Below, piece by piece: positions 1 through 7,964 of a stretch of 58,970 nucleotides of DNA (the first letter of the stretch is position 1; each line of letters begins with the position of its first letter). Source of the stretch: Actinomycetes bacterium (GTDB lineage: Bacteria; Actinomycetota; Acidimicrobiia; Spongiisociales; UBA5794); contig JAHEJX010000215.1 in assembly GCA_024638645.1 (NCBI GenBank), positions 1-58,970 of the forward strand. The letters run 5' to 3'. Position numbers and translations under genes: made by a program. The notes beneath the pieces are model-generated. The model did not search any database, was not told where the DNA came from, and worked only from the letters and a program-made list of their open reading frames with translations.

Positions 1-573
1 ATCCGATTGCTGTGCCTGCCATTCGAAGTAGTCGTGGAGACCGGACATCTCGACTGGCGATTGCTCGCCGTCGACAGCCGTTCCGTCGTAGATGGCCTTC
101 AACTCTTCCATCAGCAACTGGACCGACCACCCATCAATCACGATGTGGTGATGGGTCCATATCCAATGCCAGGCGCCGTCACCGAGGTTGAAAAGCGTCA
201 TACGCATGACGGGGGCCCTGGCGATGTCGATTCCCAGCCTCCTTTCTTCGGCAAGGAAGTCTTCGATCACTGCCTGCTGATCCGCGTGGTGGAGATGGCT
301 GAGCTCGTGCACAGACCAGGGAAGCTCTACCTGTTCCCGAACCACGTGGACTGGAGCGTCCAACCCATCCCAGATAAAGGCTGCTCGCAATGCCTCATGC
401 CTGTGAATCAAGACATCCCAGGCCTCCTTGAATCGATCTGACTCGAAGTCGCCTTCCACGCGAACGGAAATCAAGTTCAGGTAAACCCCGGAGCCCGGCT
501 CAGTGATGGTGTGGTATAACATTCCCTCCTGCATAGGAGTAAGCGGATATACGGCTGACACGTTTTCGGGCAT
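1..573 (-). CDS. Nonribosomal peptide synthetase, N-terminal condensation domain (cut by window edge)
   Basis: The reading frame is open from ATG at 573 to the left edge, so only the first 191 residues are visible and the C-terminus lies outside. They form the N-terminal half of an NRPS condensation domain. The C1-type motif LTPMQEGMLYHT is at residues 11-22 and the catalytic motif HHxxxDG is complete at 142-148 (HHIVIDG). Condensation domains join the upstream carrier-bound acyl or peptidyl group to the next aminoacyl group. The gene starts 11 bases after the stop of the preceding NRPS and is probably its direct downstream partner, receiving the intermediate made on the one-module protein. 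No strong ribosome binding site is seen. Later domains and the substrate are unknown. Confidence 0.9.
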   Translation of the reverse strand, partial: MPENVSAVYPLTPMQEGMLYHTITEPGSGVYLNLISVRVEGDFESDRFKEAWDVLIHRHEALRAAFIWDGLDAPVHVVREQVELPWSVHELSHLHHADQQAVIEDFLAEERRLGIDIARAPVMRMTLFNLGDGAWHWIWTHHHIVIDGWSVQLLMEELKAIYDGTAVDGEQSPVEMSGLHDYFEWQAQQSD

Positions 574-584
574 CGATCGCGGCG

Positions 585-3500
585 TCACTTGTCGAGCCTT
601 CCTAATACTTCGGCTAGCTTCCTCATCGCATCCTCGTCGAGGTCGATCTGCCCGCCACTGCCGGAAGCTTGATCCTGGACATCACCTCTCGCTGCGATCG
701 CCAATGCGGTTTCTTCCCGATTCAGCATGCCCATCGAGGCAGTTCGTCCCTCGAACTCCCTAGCCATTCCCTCCACTGTCAGCGTGTCGAAGAGCTCACG
801 GATCTCTACCGCTAATCCCGAGCGTCTCAAGCGTGACACGATTTGCAGGGCCATGATGGAATCCCCACCCAGGTCGAAGAAGTTGTCGGTAACACCGATT
901 TCATGGATTCCGAGTACCTCGGACCAGGTGCGTGAAATCCTTTCCTCCACCGGGTTCCGTGGCGCCACGAACGAGGTGTCCAGCTCGGGGCGCACGTGCG
1001 TCGGATCGGGGAGGGCTGCCCTGTTGGCCTTGCCGTGGACGGTGAGGGGAATCTCGTCGATGGCGACGAACTGGCGGGGCACCATCCCCTGGGGGAGCTT
1101 GGCTGCAACATGGGCTCGGACCTGGGCCGGAGCGATCTCGATTTCGGACGTGTAGTAGGCGACGAGCTGGGAGTTGCCTCCCACCGTGGTGACGTCTTCG
1201 GGATAGCCGATCTCCTCGAGGATCTGCTGGACGCGCGGCACGTCGATCTGATCGTCGAGCTCGCCGATCGCATCGTCCCGGGTTTTGTGGCCCATCCTCA
1301 CGTCCCAGCTGTAGGGAAGGGCGTAGTTGTGGAAGCCGCGCTGACGCTTGTGGACGTAGATGCCGACATCATTGATCAAGCAGTTGGTCGACCTACCAGT
1401 GTCCTGGGGCCGAACCCACGGCAGCTTTGAGTCGAGGTATAGAAACAGCTCTTCCAGGCCGACGTCGCAGTAGCGGTAGAAGTCGGCGAATTGGACGTCT
1501 TCGAAGATCTGGTCCGTCTCAAAGATCTCAACGTTGAGGAGGCGACCTGGTGCATCGTCCACGTGGTGGTAGGCCTTCCGTGCTTCGAGCACGCGAGCGT
1601 CGATCACCTCAGAAGTGATTCCCGGCTCACGAAACAGGTCCTCCGTCAGCCGTGTCTCGAAGAACTGACCCCGAGAGAGCCCGGTCACGATGAGGGGTAT
1701 TCCCTTCTCTCTGGCCAGCGCCAAGCTCAGCGTGTAGATGGTCTTGAAGCAGCCGTTGCAGACGTTGGCGTGCCGCTGCAGGCTGTCGACAAAGATCTCG
1801 TTCATTGCGGGGGTGGACCCGAAGATGTGGTCGACACCCAGTGCCTCGGTTACCCGCCGGATGTTGTTCTTTGCCTCTTCGGAGATGTAGCCATTGTCGA
1901 GTGTGAAGGCGAGTGGCTTGGCGCCCAGGTCGACGAGCTGCGCGAGAACGTAGGTGCTGTCTTTGCCTCCGCTGAGAAGCGAGATGCAGTCGTACTCCGA
2001 TGTGGTGGCCCGGCGGGCCCGATCCAGGATCCCCTGAAACTCGGACATGGACTTGAAGTATGTGTCCGCCCGCTCCCGGTACTTCTCGAAGGCTCGGCAT
2101 TGGCTGCAGATCCCCTCGTCGTCGTAGGCGATCCCGGGATAGTTGTCCGGAAGCCCGCAGCGAAGGCAGTTGAATGCCGGGTCGGACTCCACGGTCAGCT
2201 CACGTGTGAGGACGGTGGCCACCGCCGCTATCACATCCGGATGCCCGGCAACGGCCGCTTCGACCTCTCCCAGCTCGACACGCGCCCCGAGGACCTTTAC
2301 CTGATCGTCACTTCGCCCCAGGTATTCGATCGTTCCGTCTTCTCGCATCCTGGCGAGGTCACCGGTGTCATAGAAGACGTCGTCGCCGAATTCAGGGAGT
2401 GCGACAAACTTCTCATTGGTTAGATCTGCCCGATTGAGGTAACCGTTGCTGACCGAGTCCCCTCCAACCCATAGCCGGCCGGCAACGCCGAACGGCACCA
2501 GATCTCTCGATTGGCCGAGCACTAACGCTGTCATGTTCTGAATGGGAGTGCCGATAGGGACCGAGCCGATCGTGTCCAGTGCTGGATCGAAGGTGTGGAC
2601 GATGCAGCCCACCGTCGCTTCTGTGGGACCGTATTCATTGTGGATCTCGACTTCGCCGCCGAACCAGCCCCTTGTTCTCTTGGCGAGGGGGACGGTGAGG
2701 TCCTCTCCACCCAATATGAGCTGCGAGACCCTGCTGGACTGCAGGTCAAGGTCGGACAGGAGAGTCAGGTGGGACGGTGTGAGCTTCACGATGTCCACGT
2801 CGTCGTCTTCGAGAACGTCTCGGACAGATAGGTCGAGGCCGTGCGCGCTCGCCTCGTAAACACGTATCGAACCGCCGGTGCATAGGGGAACCAAAATCGA
2901 GGTGATGGTGAGATCGAACGTGAGCGGGGAAAACAGCGGAAAGACCAGGCCCTCCCCGTAGAACTCACCCGCCCAGGAGACGTAATTCGCCAGAGAAGAG
3001 TGATCTACGACGACTCCTTTAGGTGTTCCCGTCGAGCCAGACGTATACAGGACGTATGCGATATCTTCTCTCGCCACCGCGCCGAGTGCCCTCTCGGACA
3101 TGGGCAGTTGGTCGATAGGTATGAATTCGACGCCGGAGTGGTCCAGTTGAGGCCGATCGCCCACAACTAGGGCGCACGCGGCGTCCTCGATCACGAAGTC
3201 GATTCTCTCGACCGGCCACGACGGGTCGATAGGGACGAATGCAGACCCAGCCTTGAGCGCTGCGAGCATGGCCAGCACTGAGTCGGACGATCTGGGCAGG
3301 CAGACCCCAATAGCCGTGCCCGCAGGTATTGCTCCGGCCGCCCGGGAAGTCCACTCGTCTACCTCGTGGTAGGTCCAGGACCGATCTCCCTCGGTTATGG
3401 CGACTCGGTCGGGATCCTTGCCGACCTGGTTTGCAAACCAATCGAGGACTGTCCCTTCCACCGAACTGGTGGGTCCGGTGGAGTGGGCCAGGATTTGCTT

Positions 3501-4799
3501 CCGCTCATCTGATAGCGCCAAGCCAACGTCCGAGATGACGGCATCTGGGTTCTCGAGCATTGCATCCAGCATTCTCAGAAAGTGAGCTGCTGCCCGCTCC
3601 CGGCGCCCGGCCGGGAGCACGTCATTGCTGCAGTCCAACAGCAGCTTGAGACTTCCCCGGGAATCGAAGTCGGTCACGTGGATTCGCAAATGGTGATCGG
3701 CCTCGGTGTGGCCACTGTGAATCCAGTGGGACTCGACCCGCCCACCCGCGAAGTCACCAAACGACATCGGCAAGTAGTTGAGAACAACGTTGAGATTGCG
3801 ATTCACCTGGCCCGAGCTGAGCCCGGATCCCGATGCGAGAAGGAATCGGTCAGTCTCGGTCACGACCCGCCGGTGGATCGACTCGAATGTGTCGTCACTA
3901 CCGAGCTCGATGGATAGCGGGAATACTTCGGTGTAGAGGCCTGGAGATCTCCTGTGTCGCGCAGACGGCCGATTGTGAACCGGTGCACCAACCTGAATGG
4001 ACTCGGCGCCCGACACGCGTTGTAGGTATGCAAACAGCGCAGTGGTGAGCACCCGAAAGATCCCTAGATCCTTGGTCAAAGACTGCCAACCGGGCTTTCC
4101 GAGAAGGCGCTTCAAGGAAGCTATGCGCTCGGCCCCGAGGTCGACCTCCACTCGGGTGCTGGCCGTAACCACACGACCTTCTCGTCGCCAGCCGTATAGG
4201 GCGACAGGTTCTGCGGCCTCCTGCGCCGTGGGTTCGGCAATCGGGGGCGGCAGCGGCGCCAGCTCGGCGAACGATTCCAGGGGACGACCTCTAGGCCCGG
4301 TCTCGCTTCCGATTGAATCATATATCTCGGCCAAGCGGCTGAAGAGGATGGCGAATCCCCATGCATCAGCGAACAGATGGTGCTGCCGGAAGAACCAGCC
4401 GGTCTTCTCGGGCCCGAGTTTGACGAGAACCGTGTCGAAGGGGTCCAGGGACAGGTCCATCGGCTGCTTGGTGCGACTGGTTGCCCAGGTCAGGAAAGCT
4501 TCGACCGGCTCATGGGCATTAGTGAGATCCAGGACCTCAAGATCGAAGTCGACCTTGGCAAGCAGGCGGACCATCGGCTCTGAATCGTCGTCTTCGACGA
4601 TCATTCGCATTGTCTCTGCTTCGTCGACGAGGGCGCGCAAAGATCGGTCGAATCTTTCGAAATCGAGGGCCGTACTCATGACAAACGCAAACGCCATGCT
4701 GTAGACGGGTGAGTCTCCTGCCAGCTGCTCCGCGGTCCAAAGCATCCGCTGGGCATTGGTCAAAGCCAAGGTCGCCTCGGTGGGTACGTCTATCGCCAT
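585..4799 (-). CDS. One-module NRPS: C - A(Asn) interrupted by a PP-loop ATPase domain - PCP
   Basis: A protein of 1404 residues. ATG at 4799 is chosen because GAGGGGAG lies just upstream and the next gene ends at 4813; longer starts would overlap that gene. Condensation domain at about 10-425, with HHxxxD at 140-145; the usual Gly after Asp is Ala146. Adenylation domain from about 440: A3 P-loop TSGSTGTPKG at 586-595, A5 NEYGPTE at 721-727, A7 YDTGD at 810-814, A8 from 828, and catalytic A10 Lys1257. Aligning with GrsA gives the pocket D-L-T-K-I-G-E-V-G-K, one conservative change from the classical asparagine code DLTKLGEVGK. Between A8 and A9 lies an insert of about 345 residues (about 866-1210), annotated separately. 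The carrier domain has LGGDS with Ser1314 for phosphopantetheine. A charged tail of about 50 residues may dock to the next NRPS. No thioesterase or epimerase is present. Asn activation is well supported; the modification is inferred. Confidence 0.93.
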   Translation of the reverse strand: MAIDVPTEATLALTNAQRMLWTAEQLAGDSPVYSMAFAFVMSTALDFERFDRSLRALVDEAETMRMIVEDDDSEPMVRLLAKVDFDLEVLDLTNAHEPVEAFLTWATSRTKQPMDLSLDPFDTVLVKLGPEKTGWFFRQHHLFADAWGFAILFSRLAEIYDSIGSETGPRGRPLESFAELAPLPPPIAEPTAQEAAEPVALYGWRREGRVVTASTRVEVDLGAERIASLKRLLGKPGWQSLTKDLGIFRVLTTALFAYLQRVSGAESIQVGAPVHNRPSARHRRSPGLYTEVFPLSIELGSDDTFESIHRRVVTETDRFLLASGSGLSSGQVNRNLNVVLNYLPMSFGDFAGGRVESHWIHSGHTEADHHLRIHVTDFDSRGSLKLLLDCSNDVLPAGRRERAAAHFLRMLDAMLENPDAVISDVGLALSDERKQILAHSTGPTSSVEGTVLDWFANQVGKDPDRVAITEGDRSWTYHEVDEWTSRAAGAIPAGTAIGVCLPRSSDSVLAMLAALKAGSAFVPIDPSWPVERIDFVIEDAACALVVGDRPQLDHSGVEFIPIDQLPMSERALGAVAREDIAYVLYTSGSTGTPKGVVVDHSSLANYVSWAGEFYGEGLVFPLFSPLTFDLTITSILVPLCTGGSIRVYEASAHGLDLSVRDVLEDDDVDIVKLTPSHLTLLSDLDLQSSRVSQLILGGEDLTVPLAKRTRGWFGGEVEIHNEYGPTEATVGCIVHTFDPALDTIGSVPIGTPIQNMTALVLGQSRDLVPFGVAGRLWVGGDSVSNGYLNRADLTNEKFVALPEFGDDVFYDTGDLARMREDGTIEYLGRSDDQVKVLGARVELGEVEAAVAGHPDVIAAVATVLTRELTVESDPAFNCLRCGLPDNYPGIAYDDEGICSQCRAFEKYRERADTYFKSMSEFQGILDRARRATTSEYDCISLLSGGKDSTYVLAQLVDLGAKPLAFTLDNGYISEEAKNNIRRVTEALGVDHIFGSTPAMNEIFVDSLQRHANVCNGCFKTIYTLSLALAREKGIPLIVTGLSRGQFFETRLTEDLFREPGITSEVIDARVLEARKAYHHVDDAPGRLLNVEIFETDQIFEDVQFADFYRYCDVGLEELFLYLDSKLPWVRPQDTGRSTNCLINDVGIYVHKRQRGFHNYALPYSWDVRMGHKTRDDAIGELDDQIDVPRVQQILEEIGYPEDVTTVGGNSQLVAYYTSEIEIAPAQVRAHVAAKLPQGMVPRQFVAIDEIPLTVHGKANRAALPDPTHVRPELDTSFVAPRNPVEERISRTWSEVLGIHEIGVTDNFFDLGGDSIMALQIVSRLRRSGLAVEIRELFDTLTVEGMAREFEGRTASMGMLNREETALAIAARGDVQDQASGSGGQIDLDEDAMRKLAEVLGRLDK
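1170..2204 (-). other. PP-loop (AANH) ATP-pyrophosphatase domain inserted between A8 and A9 of the Asn adenylation domain
   Basis: This segment encodes residues about 866-1210 of the NRPS. In order it shows: CxxC pairs at Cys878/881 and Cys898/901 in a zinc-ribbon-like head (CLRCGLPDNYPGI, GICSQC); the PP-loop SGGKDS at 943-948; a third CxxC at Cys1014/1017 (CNGC); the strand IPLIVTG; and a lone Cys1140 before a basic tail. The head and loop match N-acetyl sugar amidotransferases (PseA/WbpG/LegG type), which adenylate an amide and replace its oxygen with nitrogen. The extra central CxxC plus a later Cys also recalls the [4Fe-4S] site of TtuA/Ncs6 tRNA thiolases. Flanking strands read directly from one A subdomain into A9 (LVAYY), so the insert sits in a surface loop, the same site where methyltransferases interrupt other A domains. 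The function on the bound aminoacyl group is inferred. Confidence 0.85.
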
Positions 4800-4812
4800 C
4801 TCCCCTCGATCA

Positions 4813-5073
4813 CTAACCCGAGAGTATCTCGCGTGTACGTAGGTAATCGGATATCTGATTAACCGATCCAAAGTTCTCAACGGTGACGTCTTCGGCGGGC
4901 ACACGCAGGCTCCATGCTTCCTCGATGAACCCAATCAGTCTGGTGGCTCCAATCGAATCGATGATCCCGTCCAACAGGAGCTCGTCGTCGACGGTCAGCT
5001 CGTGGCTATCGTCGATGAGTAACTCTGCTGCGATGTAGCCGATCAACCTTCGTTCGATTGCTCCGTCCGTCAT
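4813..5073 (-). CDS. Free-standing acyl carrier protein
   Basis: A small acidic protein of 86 residues with the carrier-protein pattern LLLDGIIDSIGATRL; Ser40 in the DSI motif is the expected phosphopantetheine site. Two adjacent ATG codons exist (5076 and 5073). AGGGAG ends two bases before the first and five before the second, so the second is preferred. It lies between the dehydrogenase gene (stop at 5087) and the NRPS gene (start at 4799), with gaps of only 13 bases on each side. This fits an acyl group being handled on this carrier and then passed to the starter condensation domain of the NRPS, as in lipopeptide initiation. It could instead carry an amino acid, but no cognate adenylation enzyme is visible. 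Confidence 0.88.
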   Translation of the reverse strand: MTDGAIERRLIGYIAAELLIDDSHELTVDDELLLDGIIDSIGATRLIGFIEEAWSLRVPAEDVTVENFGSVNQISDYLRTREILSG

Positions 5074-5086
5074 CATTGCTCCCTGC

Positions 5087-6229
5087 TCACAACCCCGACA
5101 GGCCGGCTATCAGCCCGCGTTGGATATCTGACGTCCCGGAGTAGATCACTCCACCGAGCGCATCACGGAGATCGCGCTCTATCTCGTATTCCGACAAGTA
5201 ACCCCGGCCACCATGCACCCGAATCGCGTCGAGACTGTTTGCCACGAACGACTCTGCCAGATGCAGATTGGCCAGCGCCGACTCCAACAGCGCCTTCTCG
5301 TCGTTCGATTTCAACCAGGCACAGTGATAGAGCAGCAGCCGGCTCGTCTCGAGCCGGAGCCTCATGTCCGCGATGCGATTCGACACGGATTGGAACTTTC
5401 CGATGCGCTGCCCGAACTGGCGGCGTGTCTTGGCGTATTTCACCGTCTCATCGAACTGACGTGCCATGGAGCCGACATGGCAACTGAAGATGAAGCTGCG
5501 CTCCCATTCCATTGAATCGGTGAAGATGCTGGCTCCTGCGCCCTCCCGTCCGAGGAGCGCAGAATCAGGAACCAGATAGTCCTCGAAGGTCAGGTCTCCG
5601 ATCGGAACCGTGCGCAGACCCATCTTCTCGAATGGGCCCCGCTTGACTACGCCGGGCCGATTCGTCTCCACGATGAAAGCGCTGATTCCCCACCGACCCC
5701 GCTCCGGGGCCGTCTTGGCGTAGACCAATGCTACGTCGCTCACCGGCGCCATGCCGACCAGTGTCTTGGTGCCGTTTAGTACGTAGCCCTCGTCGTGGCG
5801 TGCAGCCTCTGTGGTCATGGAGAACGTGTCGGAGCCCGACTCCGGCTCGGTCATGGCATGAGCACCGATGAGCTCTCCAGAAACAAGCCCGGGCAGGTAT
5901 CGCCTCTTCTGTTCTTCGGTGCCCAGGTTCAGTATTGGCTCTTGGACTGCCCACATCTGACCATTGATCGCCCTGGTGAGACCATTGTCTCTGCATCCGT
6001 AACCGAGCCCTTCCAGCATCGCCACTGCGGTCAGGACGTCATCACCCGACCCGCCCCACTCTTCGGGGACAAATGAACCCAGAACACCGCTTGCGGCCAT
6101 GCGGTCCCACTTGGATCGGTCGAATAAACCATCACGGTCGGCGACGGCAACCCCGTCGCTGAGGCTCGCGCCCAGTTCAATCATCGCCTCGCGCTTCTGA
6201 ATCTGATCAGGAGTCCAAGAGAAGTCCAT
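5087..6229 (-). CDS. Acyl-CoA dehydrogenase family flavoprotein of the NRPS operon
   Basis: A 380-residue protein with the standard ACAD layout: helical N-domain, middle beta domain around AMTEPESGSD (125-134), and a C-terminal helical domain ending with GTSDIQR. ATG at 6229 is chosen over upstream in-frame codons because the conserved sequence begins there. The usual catalytic glutamate of medium-chain enzymes, in the YEGT motif, is replaced by serine (Y363-S364-G365-T366). A glutamate at 243 (EWER) falls where isovaleryl-type and long-chain enzymes keep their base, so the enzyme is probably active with a relocated base. As first gene of the ACAD-ACP-NRPS operon it most likely makes a double bond in an acyl or aminoacyl group held on the carrier protein rather than serving beta-oxidation. 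The substrate is not known. Confidence 0.88.
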   Translation of the reverse strand: MDFSWTPDQIQKREAMIELGASLSDGVAVADRDGLFDRSKWDRMAASGVLGSFVPEEWGGSGDDVLTAVAMLEGLGYGCRDNGLTRAINGQMWAVQEPILNLGTEEQKRRYLPGLVSGELIGAHAMTEPESGSDTFSMTTEAARHDEGYVLNGTKTLVGMAPVSDVALVYAKTAPERGRWGISAFIVETNRPGVVKRGPFEKMGLRTVPIGDLTFEDYLVPDSALLGREGAGASIFTDSMEWERSFIFSCHVGSMARQFDETVKYAKTRRQFGQRIGKFQSVSNRIADMRLRLETSRLLLYHCAWLKSNDEKALLESALANLHLAESFVANSLDAIRVHGGRGYLSEYEIERDLRDALGGVIYSGTSDIQRGLIAGLSGL

Positions 6230-6578
6230 CAGCCAACCCCCGCGCAGGGAGTATCGCGGGCTACGACACGGCTCATGGCGAAGCCGCGACAACCAATGTT
6301 TATTGCCCCCATATCGCCCCAAACACTCTGCGTGAGCTTCGAGGATAGGCCCTTACCCGCAATGGGCAACCCCCGGCGTGGCGCCAGGATAGGCCGCTAA
6401 TTCCCTGTTCCGCTACGCGGGCGCAATATCGCGGCGCCGTGGCAGAATCGCATGGACAACTTGCCCAGCCTTCTGCTGACGGCCACACTCTGTGGCTGCA
6501 GAAGTCCGGTAAGTGGCGTGGCGGGCAGATCGGACAGTTGGCGAGCACGTCGACAGACAGGGCGAAGAGGGGAAGGCC
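6230..6578. other. Divergent intergenic region upstream of the NRPS operon and the HupE-like gene
   Basis: This 349-base stretch separates two divergent transcription units and should hold both promoters. No convincing -35/-10 pair or known operator was recognised. The decamer AGGATAGGCC occurs twice (about 6342 and 6387). Open frames crossing it have no ribosome binding site or recognisable product and are treated as chance. Confidence 0.5.
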
Positions 6579-7943
6579 GTGAAACCAAGGGAATTGCGCC
6601 GAAGGCTGTACTTGTCAGTTGCGGTAGTTGCCGCCGCCCTTTCCGCGTTCTTCGCTGTTGGCAACTCTGCCGCCTTCGCGCATTCCGGCGAAGAGGCGTA
6701 CGTATACCTCGAGATCTTCGACGACACCATGGAAGGGCGGGTCGAGTATCCGGTCTCCGACCTGGGCGATGTTCTAGGGATCGAAATACCGCAGGATGAG
6801 GAAGGAGCCCGGCAAGCCGTAGCCGACAATTCCGATTCGATACTCGACTACACCGGGGCACACCTCGCGCTCGGGCCCTCGGGCCAACCCTGGGACCTCA
6901 TCTTCAGTCCGGAGTTCGAGATACTCCCTCTGAGCGCCGGTAGCTACGTGATTGTGCGTTTCGACGTCGACGAAGCCTTCGTCGAGGTACCTCGGGCGTT
7001 CACAGTCGAATTCGACGGAATCCTCGAAGCGAAACCGGACAAGTCGGCCCTGTTTCTCATCGCCACCGACTGGCGCTCCGGAACCTTCAACAACGAGGCG
7101 GAGCACCTGCTCGTCCTCGATGCAAACAACTCGATCCAGCAAGTCGACCTCGGAGACACCTCGTGGAGCCGAGCGGTTTTCGGAGTTGTAGGCCTTGGCG
7201 TGGAGCACATCCAGATCGGCTCTGATCACATCCTCTTCATCCTCGCGCTGCTTCTTCCTTCCCTGCTCGTGTTTGACGCAGCCCACGGTTGGCGGCCGAC
7301 CGAGAGCTTCGGGAGCGGCTTGTGGAGGATCGTCAAGATCGCGACCAGCTTCACGGTCGCCCACACGATCACTCTCAGCCTCGGAGGCCTCGGTGTGATT
7401 TCGATTTCACCAAAGATCGTTGAGCCATTGATCGCTCTCTCCATCGCCCTGGCCGCGCTGCACAACCTCCGCCCGGTCTTCAGGAACAGGGAGTGGGCGT
7501 TGGCATTCGGATTTGGCCTATTCCACGGGTTCGGATTCGCTGGGTTGCTGGCCGAGCTCGGACTCGACAGGAGTAATCGAGTGTTTTCGCTACTTGGTTT
7601 CAATCTTGGAATCGAAATCGGTCAGGTGGCGATCATCATCCTCCTATTTCCGGCCCTCTTCCTGTTGCGCCGGACGCACCTGTACCTGGGATTTCTGCGC
7701 GTTGGATCGGTGGCTCTCATCGTCATTGCCCTCGGCTGGTTCATCGACCGAGTAGCCGGATTGGACCTTGGTGTCGACAGGGTGGTGGATCCACTGCTGG
7801 CATGGCCCCGAGCTCTGATTCCGGTGGCGCTCTTCACTCTCGTCTGCCTGGCCTACTACGCCTATGAGAAGTCTGGCGACCGTCTCATCCCGCTAGGACG
7901 CGAAGTTGACGCTCAGGATCTCGCGTATGCACTCGGTACCTAG
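6579..7943 (+). CDS. HupE/UreJ-type polytopic membrane protein with secreted N-terminal domain
   Basis: 454 residues from GTG at 6579, preceded by GAGGGGAAG. Residues 1-34 form a signal peptide (RRR, hydrophobic stretch, then AFA before HSGEE). About 170 extracytoplasmic residues follow, then at least six hydrophobic helices from about 200 to the end. The motif EHIQIGSDHILF at about 209-220 and the later FHGFGFAG, with conserved histidines, are typical of the HupE/UreJ_2 family. Some relatives are metal permeases or occur with metal-dependent oxidases, but this branch has no proven function. No nickel enzyme, hydrogenase or urease gene is nearby, so a transport role is a guess. The histidine just after the predicted cleavage site could bind metal. 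Confidence 0.8.
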   Translation: MKPRELRRRLYLSVAVVAAALSAFFAVGNSAAFAHSGEEAYVYLEIFDDTMEGRVEYPVSDLGDVLGIEIPQDEEGARQAVADNSDSILDYTGAHLALGPSGQPWDLIFSPEFEILPLSAGSYVIVRFDVDEAFVEVPRAFTVEFDGILEAKPDKSALFLIATDWRSGTFNNEAEHLLVLDANNSIQQVDLGDTSWSRAVFGVVGLGVEHIQIGSDHILFILALLLPSLLVFDAAHGWRPTESFGSGLWRIVKIATSFTVAHTITLSLGGLGVISISPKIVEPLIALSIALAALHNLRPVFRNREWALAFGFGLFHGFGFAGLLAELGLDRSNRVFSLLGFNLGIEIGQVAIIILLFPALFLLRRTHLYLGFLRVGSVALIVIALGWFIDRVAGLDLGVDRVVDPLLAWPRALIPVALFTLVCLAYYAYEKSGDRLIPLGREVDAQDLAYALGT

Positions 7944-7964
7944 AACCCAGCAGCCAACGTTCGG

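Noticed and set aside
7-441. Plus-strand open frame of 144 codons
   Set aside because: It is antisense to a clear NRPS condensation domain with HHxxxDG on the minus strand.
996-2423. Long plus-strand frames across the NRPS gene
   Set aside because: Antisense to the adenylation domain and its insert; no ribosome binding site and no recognisable domain.
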